Source: UBA4636 sp045534575
GTDB lineage: Bacteria; Bacillota; Clostridia; Christensenellales; Borkfalkiaceae
Direction of reading: 5' to 3'
Length of the DNA: 64,000 nt
Assembly (NCBI GenBank): GCA_045534575.1
Contig: JAZSJZ010000007.1
Span: 142,971-206,970 of the forward strand
In this document: positions 43,865-53,396 of the stretch, piece by piece
How the letters are laid out: the number at the start of each line of letters is the position of its first letter
Position numbering within the stretch: the first letter of the stretch is position 1
The notes under the pieces: generated by a model
Database searches by the model: none
The model's input: only the letters and a program-made list of their open reading frames with translations
Told to the model about the DNA's origin: nothing
Made by a program: the position numbers and the translations under genes

Positions 43865-43929
43865 AGGTGTGTGCTTGTCTTCGGCGGAGCAAAAGCCCCG
43901 CCGACTTGTATCAAGACAAGCACACACCT
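43865..43929. repeat. Hairpin D of island (17-bp perfect stem)
   Basis: AGGTGTGTGCTTGTCTT and AAGACAAGCACACACCT, with an inner CGGCGG/CCGCCG stem. It shares TCAAGACAAG and CTAAC with hairpin C, showing that C and D belong to one repeat family. Confidence 0.9.
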
Positions 43930-44051
43930 AACACTAATTTAAACAAATTTTCTTATTTTGAAGTTCTATAAAAAACAAATTCGTGAAAAAAATATCAAGA
44001 CAAACAAACTGTTTAGTTCCAAAATTTGTTTTAAATAGTAGTCACATTTTA

Positions 44052-44106
44052 TTGACATTGTTAAAATTTAATGCTAATATTGTTATGTGTTATAGAACAT
44101 ATAACA
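44052..44106 (+). promoter_or_regulatory. Promoter and operator of the XRE-to-hsdR operon
   Basis: TTGACA, 17-base spacer, TAATAT (44052-44080). Directly after it comes a dyad TGTTATGTG-N8-CATATAACA (44081-44106), 8 of 9 positions symmetric, placed for autorepression by the XRE protein. Confidence 0.75.
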
Positions 44107-44129
44107 TAAACAACGAAAAGGAGGTAATT

Positions 44130-44528
44130 ATGGCAAAGAAAAACTTTAGTGCTCAAAGCGAAGAAAAAAGTGCTTTGGGTAAATTAATTTTTAAATTGCG
44201 TAGCGAAAATAAACTTTCGTTACGTAAGCTTGCAGTTGCCGTAGGGTTATCTCCTTCTAATATGACCTATATCGAAAAAGGAACTAATGTTCCAACAGCA
44301 GAAGTTTACGAGAAAATCATAAAAGAGTTAAAACCCAAAATCGAAGATAAAATCGAAATGGATAAACTATTTTGTAAGGTGAGAAAAATTCCTACTCCAG
44401 AAGTTTGTCAAGTTATATTAAACAACTATGAATTGGGAGAAAGGATAAAAAGTATTGGCAATACAGTTTTGACAAGCGAACAGTTAAACTTGGTGGAAGA
44501 ATTATTTAAGTCGTTTGGCAATACTTAA
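44130..44528 (+). CDS. XRE family transcriptional regulator
   Basis: 132 residues. The helix-turn-helix occupies residues 16-72: LGKLIFKLRSENKLSLRKLA, then VGLSPSNMTYIEKGTNVPT. The frame opens earlier (43983), but the ATG at 44130 follows AAAGGAGG at 5 bases' distance and lies after the promoter. The C-terminal half is helical and probably forms the dimer interface. As the first gene of the restriction operon it may delay or balance expression of the modules behind it, like a controller protein; this is inferred from the operator at 44081-44106. Confidence 0.88.
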   Translation: MAKKNFSAQSEEKSALGKLIFKLRSENKLSLRKLAVAVGLSPSNMTYIEKGTNVPTAEVYEKIIKELKPKIEDKIEMDKLFCKVRKIPTPEVCQVILNNYELGERIKSIGNTVLTSEQLNLVEELFKSFGNT

Positions 44529-44576
44529 CAATATTTTGTCATATTACTTGTTTTAATAAGATAGGAGGATTTTCAA

Positions 44577-46436
44577 ATGAAGACATATTATTTAAAAATT
44601 AGAGATAAATTTATAACCGACATCAAAAATAGAGTTAAAAAACACGAATACCGATTAGCGTCTCCGGAAAGGATGCAAGCAAAAGTCGGAGATACCTTTG
44701 TTTTGATATCAAATCAAAATAAGGAAAACTTCGTAAGAACAACGATAAAAGGAATTAAGGTTTATAGTTCGTGGAATGAAGCTTTAGAGGAAAATTGGGA
44801 GCAAGATTTTAAAAACTTTTTCCCTTCATTAGAATCAACCTTAAAAGAATGCTATAAGTTTTATTCCAAAGAGGAAGTTGACCGTTACGGAATCGCAGTT
44901 TTTGAGATAGAGCCATTATATATTGACTATTCAAAAGCAAGTGTTTTGCTTGATACAAATATTTTTATTAAACGAGAAAGCAGCGATAATGTTTCATTTG
45001 AAATAAACAACTTGTTCAAATGGTTTGATAAGAAGCACATAAAGAAATATTTACATAAAACTGTTGTGGACGAACTAAAAACTCATAAAGACGAGAAAAT
45101 AAAAAACACAATGCTAACGAAAGTCACTTCTTATGATATATTGCCTTCGTTTAGTGTAGAAACAGATGATTATTTTGAATATGTTGTAGGTCAATATTCT
45201 CAAGATGCAAACAGCAAAATAGACAATACCTTGCTTTTAGAAGTATATAACGATAATGTTGGTATGTTGTTGACCGATGATGGCGCAATATTAAAAAAGG
45301 CAAAGGATTTATTTATCCGAGATAAGGTTATCACGTCTGCTGAGTTGTTAGAATATTTTGAAAAAGCTTATCCTAAGAACATTGAATACAAAATGCTTGC
45401 CGTAAAATTAAAACGCTTTGATAAAGTTGATATAAATAGCGCCTTCTTCGATACTTTAAGAGAAGACTATGAAGGAAAGAAATTTGACGATTGGTTTAAG
45501 AAAAAAGGCAATGAAAAAGCATATGTCTTTGAAGATAACGAAAACAACTTAAAAGGTTTTTTATATCTAAAAATTGAAGATGAAAGCGAAAATTATTCTG
45601 ATATCGAGCCTATCTTAACTCCGAAAAGAAGATTAAAGGTTGGAACATTTAAGATTGAACGTTCAGGTTTCCGTTTAGGAGAACGTTTCTTAAAGATTGT
45701 TTTTGAGAATGCTGTTAAATGGGATGTCGACGAGGTTTACGTAACACTTTTTGAAAATAAAAGACCCGAAGTTGTTGCATTAAAAGGCATAATGGAACAA
45801 TGGGGCTTTGTAAAGCACGGTTACAAGAAATCGAACGGCGAATTAGTGCTTGTAAAAGATATGAAACAGTATAAAGATACTGAAACGCCAAAGTTCAATT
45901 ATCCTATTTTGAAACAAGATAGAAACCACTATTTTCTTCCTATTTATGCTAAATACCATACGGATTTATTCCCCGACAATATTTTAAAGAACGAAGATAT
46001 GCATTTGTATGAAGATAAACTCGCTCATAGATATGCAATAGAAAAGATATACTTAACGGGGGCATATAATATCAAGGCAAAAGCCGGAGACATAGTTTTA
46101 ATTTATAGAATGGGCGAGGAAGGTTCAATAAAAAAGTATTCTTCGGTGGTTACGGGTATAGCTATTGTGCAAGAAATTATAAAAACAAAAAACGTTGAAG
46201 AGTGTATAAGCATTTGTAAAGACAAATCTATTTTTAATGAAAATCAAATAAGAGAAGAGTATCCGTATCGTTCGACTGTGGTAAAGTTGCTGGATTATAA
46301 ACCATTTAAGAATAAAGTAATGTTAAAGATATTAAGAGAAAATAATATTATCGAGGGGGCAGGAGGTCCTAGAATTTTCGATTTTATGGAAAAAGAACAA
46401 TTTGAGACTATTTATAAATTAGGAATGGAGATATAA
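44577..46436 (+). CDS. Four-domain ASCH/PUA-like, PIN nuclease, GNAT, EVE-like fusion
   Basis: 619 residues. Domain 1 (1-112): ASCH/PUA-like nucleic-acid-binding fold with KHEYRLASPE and a FEIEPLY end. Domain 2 (120-265): PIN nuclease with an acidic quartet at D126 (LLDTNIF), E166 (VVDELK), D216 (KIDNTLL) and D234 (LLTDDGAIL), so it is predicted active on RNA. Domain 3 (about 290-430): GNAT acetyltransferase core with VGTFKIERSGFRLGERFL. Domain 4 (445-619): second ASCH/EVE-like fold (HRYAIEKIYLTGAYNIKAKA then GDIVLIYRMG). Cotranscribed with a stand-alone ASCH gene and hsdMSR. Likely an RNA-targeting toxin or sensor-effector in defence; the precise function is unknown. Confidence 0.8.
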   Translation: MKTYYLKIRDKFITDIKNRVKKHEYRLASPERMQAKVGDTFVLISNQNKENFVRTTIKGIKVYSSWNEALEENWEQDFKNFFPSLESTLKECYKFYSKEEVDRYGIAVFEIEPLYIDYSKASVLLDTNIFIKRESSDNVSFEINNLFKWFDKKHIKKYLHKTVVDELKTHKDEKIKNTMLTKVTSYDILPSFSVETDDYFEYVVGQYSQDANSKIDNTLLLEVYNDNVGMLLTDDGAILKKAKDLFIRDKVITSAELLEYFEKAYPKNIEYKMLAVKLKRFDKVDINSAFFDTLREDYEGKKFDDWFKKKGNEKAYVFEDNENNLKGFLYLKIEDESENYSDIEPILTPKRRLKVGTFKIERSGFRLGERFLKIVFENAVKWDVDEVYVTLFENKRPEVVALKGIMEQWGFVKHGYKKSNGELVLVKDMKQYKDTETPKFNYPILKQDRNHYFLPIYAKYHTDLFPDNILKNEDMHLYEDKLAHRYAIEKIYLTGAYNIKAKAGDIVLIYRMGEEGSIKKYSSVVTGIAIVQEIIKTKNVEECISICKDKSIFNENQIREEYPYRSTVVKLLDYKPFKNKVMLKILRENNIIEGAGGPRIFDFMEKEQFETIYKLGMEI

Positions 46437-46439
46437 AAA

Positions 46440-46811
46440 ATGAAAAAGAAAATATTAATATCCATCAACCCTGAACACGTACAAAACATAATAAAGGGCA
46501 TTAAGAAGTACGAATATAGAAAAATCGCAGCGAAACAAGACATTTCTTCCATCATCATTTATGAAACTACTCCCGTAAAAAGAATTGTTGCGGAAGCGGA
46601 AATCATAGACGTTTTAATGTATTCCCCTGAAAAATTATGGGAACTTACGAAAGAAGAATCGGGAATTAGCAAAGAGTTCTTTGATGAGTATTTTGAAGGA
46701 AGAGAAGTTGCTTATGCCTATAAATTAGGCGAGATTAAAGTTTATGATGAGCCTAAAACCTTATTGGATTATGGCATTAAAGCCGCACCGCAGTCTTTCG
46801 TGTATATCTAA
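46440..46811 (+). CDS. Stand-alone ASCH domain protein
   Basis: 123 residues forming one ASCH domain: start KKKILISINPEHVQNIIKGI, the signature KKYEYRKIA, the strand SSIIIYETTPVKRIVAEAEI and the end PPQSF-like APQSFVYI. ASCH domains bind RNA or modified bases. It starts 3 bases after the four-domain fusion, whose terminal domains have the same fold, so it could be an antitoxin, a competitor or a partner subunit. No further clue in sequence. Confidence 0.85.
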   Translation: MKKKILISINPEHVQNIIKGIKKYEYRKIAAKQDISSIIIYETTPVKRIVAEAEIIDVLMYSPEKLWELTKEESGISKEFFDEYFEGREVAYAYKLGEIKVYDEPKTLLDYGIKAAPQSFVYI

Positions 46812-46841
46812 TGAAACAACTAAAGCAAAAGGAGAACGACA

Positions 46842-48959
46842 ATGACGAATAAATACAACTATGAAGTAATGTTTGACGATAAATCAATAGACGTAAGCAA
46901 GGAAGTTAGCCTTGTTTGGTCGATAGCAAATTCTTTGCGTGGTGCTTATACTTCTGATAAGTATAAGGACGTTATTATCCCTATGGTTATTATTCGTCGT
47001 TTTGAGTGTGCTTTGGCAGAGAAAAAAGATGCCGTTGTTGCTAAATATAAGGCAAATCCTAATCTTCCTGCCGCTCTTTTATGTCAAGTTTCGGGTTATC
47101 CTTTTTATAATACAAGCGAATATACTCTTGCAAAACTATTAAACGATAGTGATAATATCGCAAGCAACTTCCAAAGTTATATAGAAGGTTTCTCTGCAAA
47201 CGTGCAAACGATTATAAACAACCTTGATTTTACAAAGCAAATTGAAAAGATGGATAAAAACAACCGTCTTTATAGCGTTGTTAAAAAGTTCTCTGAAATA
47301 GACTTTAATCCTAAATCGGTTGACGGTATGAAGATGGGCTATATCTTTGAAGATATTATTCGTAGATTTTCAGAAAACGCCGAAGCAGGTGACCACTACA
47401 CGCCGAGAGAAGTTATACGCTTACTTGTAAATATTTTGCTTGCCGAAGGTTGCGATGACCTACTTACCGAAGAAGGTAAAGTCGCTACCGTTTTAGATGC
47501 TGCTTGCGGTTCGGGCGGTATGCTTTCCACTACTTACGACTTTTTACTTAGGAAAAATCCGCAAATTGACGTTCGCCTTTTCGGTCAAGAAATTATAGAT
47601 AACTCTTACGCTATCTGCCTTGCCGATATGATGATAAAAGGACAAGACACTAAAAATATTATGGGTGGAGAAAAAGTTGCAAACACCTTAAAGACCGACT
47701 GTTTCCCTAACCAAAAAATGCGTCTTGTTATTATGAATCCACCGTTTGGTACACCTTGGGGCGGAAAAGATGCTCCCGAAGGACAAGAAAAAGCCGTTCG
47801 TGATGAATTTAAGACGAACGGACGTTTTGAACACGGCTTACCTGGAACGGGTGATGCGCAACTTTTGTTTATGCAACACGCCATCAATAAGTTAGACGAC
47901 AAACTTGGCAGAGCGGCTATTATTTCTAACGGCTCACCCTTGTTTGCAGGTGGCACGACGAGTGGTGAAAGTCAAATTCGTAGATGGATGCTAGAAGAAG
48001 ATTTAATAGAAGCGATAATCGCTCTTCCTTCACAACTTTTCTATAATACCGATATCGGAATTTACGCCTTTATCCTTTCTAAAAACAAGCGCCCTGACCG
48101 TAAAGGCAAGGTGCAACTTATCAATGCCGTTGATATGTGGAAGCCACTCCGTAAATCACTTGGTAAAAAGCGCCGTGAGATAGATAAAGACAGTATGTCG
48201 GCAATCGTAAACCTTTACGCTAACTTTGAAGAAAACAAATATTCTAAAATCTTCCCCGTTGAAGAGTTTATGTATAAAGAATACGCTGTTTATCAACCCC
48301 TTCAAAGAAAGGCGGTATTAAATAGTGAAAGTATAGAAAAACTCCGCACAAGCGCATACTTTACGGCAAACTTTTCTATTTTCAACGAAACTGAATTTGA
48401 AGAGTTGAAAGAAATGAATCCCCGTGATGCAAAGGACGAAAAGAAATATCAAAAATACGTTGCAGGTCAAAAATTTGTTGCCGACGTGCTTTCTATCTTG
48501 GAAGAAAATAAATCTGACAAGGTTTATATGCATTATAGCGAGTTTGAAAATCATTTAAAATCTTTAATCGGCAAGGTTGAAGGTTTTTCAGCAAGCCGTT
48601 TAACAGGAATTGCGATGGTTTTATCTGAAATTGATAAAACCGCTGTTGTGCAAAAAGATAGAAAAGGCAACGCTATTATAGACACTACGACGAAAGATAC
48701 GGAAACTATAAAACTAACGCAAGACGTGGAAGAATACTTTAAGGCGGAAGTTTATCCACACGTGCCCGATGCTATGTGGTTTTATGAGTTTGATGAAAGC
48801 AAAAAAGAAGGTTCTACGAATAAGGAAAAGAAAGGCGCAGAATTCCCTTTCACTCGTTTCTTCTATGAATATAAAGCACCTGAAAAATCAGATGACTTAT
48901 TGAAAGACTTTATGGAACTTGAAAAATCTTTAACGGCGAAAATCGCTGAATTACAATAA
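46842..48959 (+). CDS. hsdM: Type I restriction-modification methyltransferase subunit
   Basis: 705 residues. An N-terminal HsdM helical domain (1-160) is followed by an adenine methyltransferase domain: SAM motif I DAACGSGGM at 219-227 and catalytic motif IV NPPF at 299-302. The C-terminal about 200 residues are longer than in short HsdM proteins and helical. It modifies adenine at the site set by HsdS and forms the core of the complex with HsdS and HsdR. AAGGAG precedes the ATG, and the upstream ASCH gene is 30 bases away. Confidence 0.95.
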   Translation: MTNKYNYEVMFDDKSIDVSKEVSLVWSIANSLRGAYTSDKYKDVIIPMVIIRRFECALAEKKDAVVAKYKANPNLPAALLCQVSGYPFYNTSEYTLAKLLNDSDNIASNFQSYIEGFSANVQTIINNLDFTKQIEKMDKNNRLYSVVKKFSEIDFNPKSVDGMKMGYIFEDIIRRFSENAEAGDHYTPREVIRLLVNILLAEGCDDLLTEEGKVATVLDAACGSGGMLSTTYDFLLRKNPQIDVRLFGQEIIDNSYAICLADMMIKGQDTKNIMGGEKVANTLKTDCFPNQKMRLVIMNPPFGTPWGGKDAPEGQEKAVRDEFKTNGRFEHGLPGTGDAQLLFMQHAINKLDDKLGRAAIISNGSPLFAGGTTSGESQIRRWMLEEDLIEAIIALPSQLFYNTDIGIYAFILSKNKRPDRKGKVQLINAVDMWKPLRKSLGKKRREIDKDSMSAIVNLYANFEENKYSKIFPVEEFMYKEYAVYQPLQRKAVLNSESIEKLRTSAYFTANFSIFNETEFEELKEMNPRDAKDEKKYQKYVAGQKFVADVLSILEENKSDKVYMHYSEFENHLKSLIGKVEGFSASRLTGIAMVLSEIDKTAVVQKDRKGNAIIDTTTKDTETIKLTQDVEEYFKAEVYPHVPDAMWFYEFDESKKEGSTNKEKKGAEFPFTRFFYEYKAPEKSDDLLKDFMELEKSLTAKIAELQ

Positions 48960-48971
48960 GCGAGGCCCACT

Positions 48972-50243
48972 ATGTTAGAACAAATGAAACCAAGCGGAAT
49001 TGATTGGATTGGTGACATTCCGCAAAATTGGACTGTTTCGAAAATTAAGTATAATACTGTAATTCCTTTAACCGATGGACCGCACGAAACCCCTGTATTT
49101 GTTGACGATGGTATCCCTTTTTATTCAGTAGATGGCATTCAAGATGACACTATTGTTTATGAACCGTGTAGATATGTTTCAAATGAAGACGCAAATAGAT
49201 TTGACATTAAGGTCAAACCACGATTGGGAGATATACTTATGGGTAAGGCGGCTTCAGTTGGCAAAATAGCAATTATTGATAAAGATATACGTTTGCAAGT
49301 ATGGTCTCCATTGGCCGTTATACGTACTGATGAATCAAAAGTGCATAATAGATTTTTAAGATACTATTTATTGTCGAGTGCAGCACAAGTTGAAATAGAT
49401 TTAAAAAGCACCTCAAATACTCAAAAGAATATCGCAATGGAAGATATTGAAAATATCACTATCTTAAAGCCTGAAATTAAAGAACAATTAATTGTTGCAG
49501 ACTTTTTGGACGAGCATTGCGGTAAGATTGACGGTGTTATTAGCGATTTAGAAAAGCAAATTGGTACTTTGCAAAAGTATAAAAAGTCGTTGATATTAGA
49601 AACGGTTACCAAAGGCTTAAATAAAAATGTTCCTATGAAGCCAAGCGGAATTGATTGGATTGGCGATATCCCTGCTCATTGGGATATGAAACCACTTAAA
49701 TATTTATTTGATTTATTTGCAGGTGGTGATATTGAAGAATATAATGTTTCTGAAGAAAAAACTGAATACTACAAATACCCGATATACTCAAACTCATTGG
49801 AAAATGATGGTTTATTTGGATACACAAACAAATATAGATTTTCTGGTCATACAATAACGGTTACAGGACGAGGAGAAGTTGGACACGCTTTGCCAAGATA
49901 TGATAGTTATTATCCTATTGTAAGATTGCTTGTAGGAGTTCCTAAATACTCTATAAATGTAGAGTATTATGCGGATTGCATTAATAGCACGGACATTTTA
50001 GGCGAACAAACAGCAATGGCGCAATTAACAACTCAAAAACTTGGTGTAATAAAAGTCCCTGTTCCTTCATTTAAAGAGCAAGAAGAAATTGGAAACTTTT
50101 TGAGAGTAAAAAACAATAATATAAATTCAATAATTAAAACAAAGCAAGCGCAGTTAGAAAAGATAAAACAACACAAAAAATCGCTTATATACGAATACGT
50201 TACGGGTAAAAAGCGTGTAAAGGAGGTAACAAATGGCAATTAA
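48972..50243 (+). CDS. hsdS: Type I restriction-modification specificity subunit
   Basis: 423 residues with the usual two target-recognition domains. Each begins with almost the same segment, MKPSGIDWIGDIP plus QNW (near residue 5) or AHW (about residue 222). Conserved helical spacers follow each (SDLEKQIGTLQKYKKSLI and KTKQAQLEKIKQHKKSLIYE). The coding DNA of the two starts is also nearly identical, which would allow domain exchange by homologous recombination. The bipartite target sequence cannot be predicted from sequence. Confidence 0.93.
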   Translation: MLEQMKPSGIDWIGDIPQNWTVSKIKYNTVIPLTDGPHETPVFVDDGIPFYSVDGIQDDTIVYEPCRYVSNEDANRFDIKVKPRLGDILMGKAASVGKIAIIDKDIRLQVWSPLAVIRTDESKVHNRFLRYYLLSSAAQVEIDLKSTSNTQKNIAMEDIENITILKPEIKEQLIVADFLDEHCGKIDGVISDLEKQIGTLQKYKKSLILETVTKGLNKNVPMKPSGIDWIGDIPAHWDMKPLKYLFDLFAGGDIEEYNVSEEKTEYYKYPIYSNSLENDGLFGYTNKYRFSGHTITVTGRGEVGHALPRYDSYYPIVRLLVGVPKYSINVEYYADCINSTDILGEQTAMAQLTTQKLGVIKVPVPSFKEQEEIGNFLRVKNNNINSIIKTKQAQLEKIKQHKKSLIYEYVTGKKRVKEVTNGN

Positions 50244-53241
50244 AAGCGGACAATTGAAAGAAAAAGAAGATTATCAAAAATATATTCTTGAAGAATTATC
50301 CGAAGATAACGGCTATCAAATACGCCCTTCAACTGCTTTTAGTGCAGGATATGGTATGGACGTGGACGTTTTGTTTGCCTTTTTAGAAGATACGCAAAAG
50401 GAATCGCTTACTCGCCTTGAAAAGTTGTATAAAGATAAAACAAAAACCACTATTCTTAATTACATAAATAATGAAATCAACAAGAAAAATCGTTGTCTTT
50501 TAGACGTGTTGAAACACGGCGTAGAGTTTGATAACGGCGCAGTTTTACATCTTATGTATCGCAAACCTGCAACTACCTTAAACCCCAAAGCGGAAGCGTT
50601 GTATCAAAAGAACGTATTTTCCGTAATGGAAGAAGTTTATCATAAAGACGGCGAACGCATTGACCTTGTTATATTCTTAAACGGTATTGCTATCTTTACT
50701 TTTGAACTTAAATGTAACACAAGCGGACAAAACTATGAAGATGCTATCCGTCAATATAAGTATGAACGTGACTGCACTACAAGATTATTAAAGTTTAAGG
50801 CAGGTTGCCTTGCGCACTTTGCTATGGACTTAAACGAAGTCTATATGTGTACTAATTTAAAAGGCAAATCTTCTTTCTTCTTGCCTTTTAACAAAGGTTG
50901 CGGTTATGGTATTAACTCGGGTAAAGGCAATCCGCATAACGAAGACGGCATTAACGTTTCGTATATGTGGGAAGATATCTTAAAGAAAGATACCGTTCTT
51001 TACTTGATTGATAAAATTATTTTCTTGCAAAAGGAAACGAAAAAAGACCCCGATACGGGCAAAAAGACAACTTCGGAAACGTTAATATTCCCACGTTATC
51101 ATCAGTTTAACGCCGTTCGTAAAATCGTAAACGATGTTATTGAAAACCACACGGAAAAGAATTATCTTATCGAACACTCGGCAGGTAGCGGTAAAACCAA
51201 CACGATTGCTTGGCTTGCACACCGTTTAGCATCTTTACACGATAAAGAAAACAACGTTATATTTGATACCGTTTGTATAATAACCGACCGTATCGTTGTT
51301 GACCGTCAATTACAAGATGCCGTGCTCTCGCTTGAACACAAGGCAGGGCTTATCAAGGTTATGGATGAAAAATGCACTTCTTCCGACCTCGCAACTGCAC
51401 TTAACGGCAACACGAAAATTATCGTTACTACTATCCACAAGTTTATGTATATCAAAGACCTTGTGGAAAATATGAAAGATAAAACGTTTGCAGTAATTAT
51501 AGACGAAGCTCACTCTTCTACCGCAGGCTCGGCAATGGAATCGGTTACTTATGCCTTATCGGAAAGCAGAAAGTTAAGCGATGCAAAATTTCTTGACTTT
51601 GAAGAAGCAGATGTTTCTATGGCAGACGTTATTGAAGATGAAATCGCTCGTAGCGGTAAACAGCCTAACGTTTCAATGATAGCATTTACAGCAACACCGA
51701 AGCCTACAACTTTGCAATTGTTCGGTTGCTTAAATGAAGAAGGTAAAAAGGTCGCATTTGACTTGTATTCAATGAAACAAGCAATCGAAGAAGGTTTTAT
51801 TATCGACGTTTTAAAAAACTATGTAACCTATAAAACCTATTTTGAATTAAACAAGGCTATTGAAGACGACCCTGAACTTGAAACGATTGCGGCAAAGCGT
51901 AAAATCGCAAAATACATAGAATTACACGAAACGAATATCGCTCAAAAAGTTGAAATTATTATTGAACATTTCAAAAACAACGTTATGAAAGAGCTTGGTA
52001 ACAAAGCAAAAGCGATGGTTGTTACTTCTTCTCGTCAGGCGGCGGTTAAATATAGAAATGAATTCGTAAATTACGTTAATAAACACGGTTACGAAGGCAT
52101 CCACGCACTTGTTGCTTTTTCAGGCACGGTTAAACTTGACGGAAAAGAATACACCGAAACGGTTATGAACGGCATATCCGAAGAAGAATTACCCGAAGCA
52201 TTTGATAGTAGCAATTATCAGGTATTGCTCGTTGCTAATAAATATCAAACGGGATTTGACCAAAAGAAACTTTGTGCAATGTACGTTGATAAAAGGTTGC
52301 GTGGCGTTGCAGCGGTGCAAACTCTTTCTCGATTAAACCGTATTTGTGCACCATACGACAAAAAGACCTTTGTTCTTGACTTTAAGAATGAGTACGATGA
52401 TATTCAAGAAGCATTTGCTCCATATTATACGGAAACAGTACTTTCGGAAACGATTACTCCGTCTGATATTCGTGCCGTAGAAGCACAAATTGACCAATAT
52501 AATTTCCTTGATTATGATGACATTACCGCTTTCAACGAGTATTTGTATCAAGAAAAGCGCACGTCTAAAGACAAGGCAAAAATGTGGTCGCTCCTTGATA
52601 GTGCATTGCAAATAATCAATAAGAAAACTGACCTTGTTAAGTTGGAAATACGTGCTACCATAAAACGCTTTATTAGATTTTACAGTTTCTTAATTCAAGC
52701 AACGTGTTTTGAAAGTGTTGACTTGCATAAAAAGTATAACTTCTTAACCTATCTTGTTAAAGAAATTGAAATCGGCGGTGGCGGAAACGATTTTGATATA
52801 GCAGATAAAATAACAGCATCTAACTTCCAACAAAAAAAGACCGGCGATAAAACTTCTCCCGTTGAATCTGACCCTGACGTTGCATTGCCTAAACCTAACC
52901 CCGTTTTCATTGATGAAATCGTTAAGAAAAAATTGTCGGAAATCATTGATGAAATAAACGCTTCTTACAATAAGAACTTTGATGTAGACGTGGCAACAAA
53001 AGCGGCCCTTCAAATGAGAGATATTCTTTTGAAAAACGGTCATTTAAGAGATAGCGCTCGTAGCAATACGCTTAAAGATTTTAAGTTCGCTTATTTCGAT
53101 GCTGTTCAAGATGCGCTTATTGAGGGCTATGAACAAAATCAAGACTTCTTTGCTCTTCTTCTTGACAACGATGAAAGAAAGCGTGAGCTTATGCAAGTAT
53201 TCCTTGAAGATGTTTATAAAATCTTAAAAGAAGAAAAATAA
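50233..53241 (+). CDS. hsdR: Type I restriction endonuclease subunit
   Basis: 1002 residues. An N-terminal nuclease domain (D144 in ERIDLVIFLNG, ELK at 158-160) is followed by SF2 translocase motifs: Walker A HSAGSGKT at 315-322, IIDEAHSS at about 421-428, and IAFTATPKP. The second RecA domain has VANKYQTGFDQKKL and TLSRLNR. The C-terminal third is helical. It cleaves unmodified DNA after ATP-driven translocation. It starts 11 bases before the hsdS stop, with AAAGGAGG inside hsdS, and all active-site residues appear intact, so the system is probably functional. Confidence 0.95.
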   Translation: MAIKSGQLKEKEDYQKYILEELSEDNGYQIRPSTAFSAGYGMDVDVLFAFLEDTQKESLTRLEKLYKDKTKTTILNYINNEINKKNRCLLDVLKHGVEFDNGAVLHLMYRKPATTLNPKAEALYQKNVFSVMEEVYHKDGERIDLVIFLNGIAIFTFELKCNTSGQNYEDAIRQYKYERDCTTRLLKFKAGCLAHFAMDLNEVYMCTNLKGKSSFFLPFNKGCGYGINSGKGNPHNEDGINVSYMWEDILKKDTVLYLIDKIIFLQKETKKDPDTGKKTTSETLIFPRYHQFNAVRKIVNDVIENHTEKNYLIEHSAGSGKTNTIAWLAHRLASLHDKENNVIFDTVCIITDRIVVDRQLQDAVLSLEHKAGLIKVMDEKCTSSDLATALNGNTKIIVTTIHKFMYIKDLVENMKDKTFAVIIDEAHSSTAGSAMESVTYALSESRKLSDAKFLDFEEADVSMADVIEDEIARSGKQPNVSMIAFTATPKPTTLQLFGCLNEEGKKVAFDLYSMKQAIEEGFIIDVLKNYVTYKTYFELNKAIEDDPELETIAAKRKIAKYIELHETNIAQKVEIIIEHFKNNVMKELGNKAKAMVVTSSRQAAVKYRNEFVNYVNKHGYEGIHALVAFSGTVKLDGKEYTETVMNGISEEELPEAFDSSNYQVLLVANKYQTGFDQKKLCAMYVDKRLRGVAAVQTLSRLNRICAPYDKKTFVLDFKNEYDDIQEAFAPYYTETVLSETITPSDIRAVEAQIDQYNFLDYDDITAFNEYLYQEKRTSKDKAKMWSLLDSALQIINKKTDLVKLEIRATIKRFIRFYSFLIQATCFESVDLHKKYNFLTYLVKEIEIGGGGNDFDIADKITASNFQQKKTGDKTSPVESDPDVALPKPNPVFIDEIVKKKLSEIIDEINASYNKNFDVDVATKAALQMRDILLKNGHLRDSARSNTLKDFKFAYFDAVQDALIEGYEQNQDFFALLLDNDERKRELMQVFLEDVYKILKEEK

Positions 53242-53257
53242 AACGAAAAAACTTTAT

Positions 53258-53300
53258 AAAAACGCCGACATGTCCGTATTTTTGACAGGTTGGCGTTTTT
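53258..53300 (+). terminator. Terminator of the restriction operon
   Basis: AAAAACGCC / GGCGTTTTT outer stem with an inner TGTC/GACA pair and a T run, 17 bases after hsdR. Confidence 0.75.
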
Positions 53301-53396
53301 CATTAGTCATCACAAAAGAACGTGTAGTTTTCGTTTTAATACGTTTTTATTTCAATTTAATTCTTGTCAATCAAAAATCAATAAACTGTTCGATTC

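Larger units (their letters stand above)
43234..44051. other. 818-bp non-coding, hairpin-rich region of the island
   Basis: Between the excisionase-like gene and the XRE promoter no convincing gene is seen; the open frames here run through the hairpins in both directions. It holds four strong inverted repeats, listed separately, plus a CATTG-T-CAATG palindrome near 43494-43504. Candidate roles are a transfer or replication origin, small RNAs or terminators. Confidence 0.6.

Noticed and set aside
44858..44875. CTATAAGTTTTATT in the ASCH-PIN-GNAT gene as a motif copy
   Set aside because: It is within coding sequence and differs at several consensus positions.
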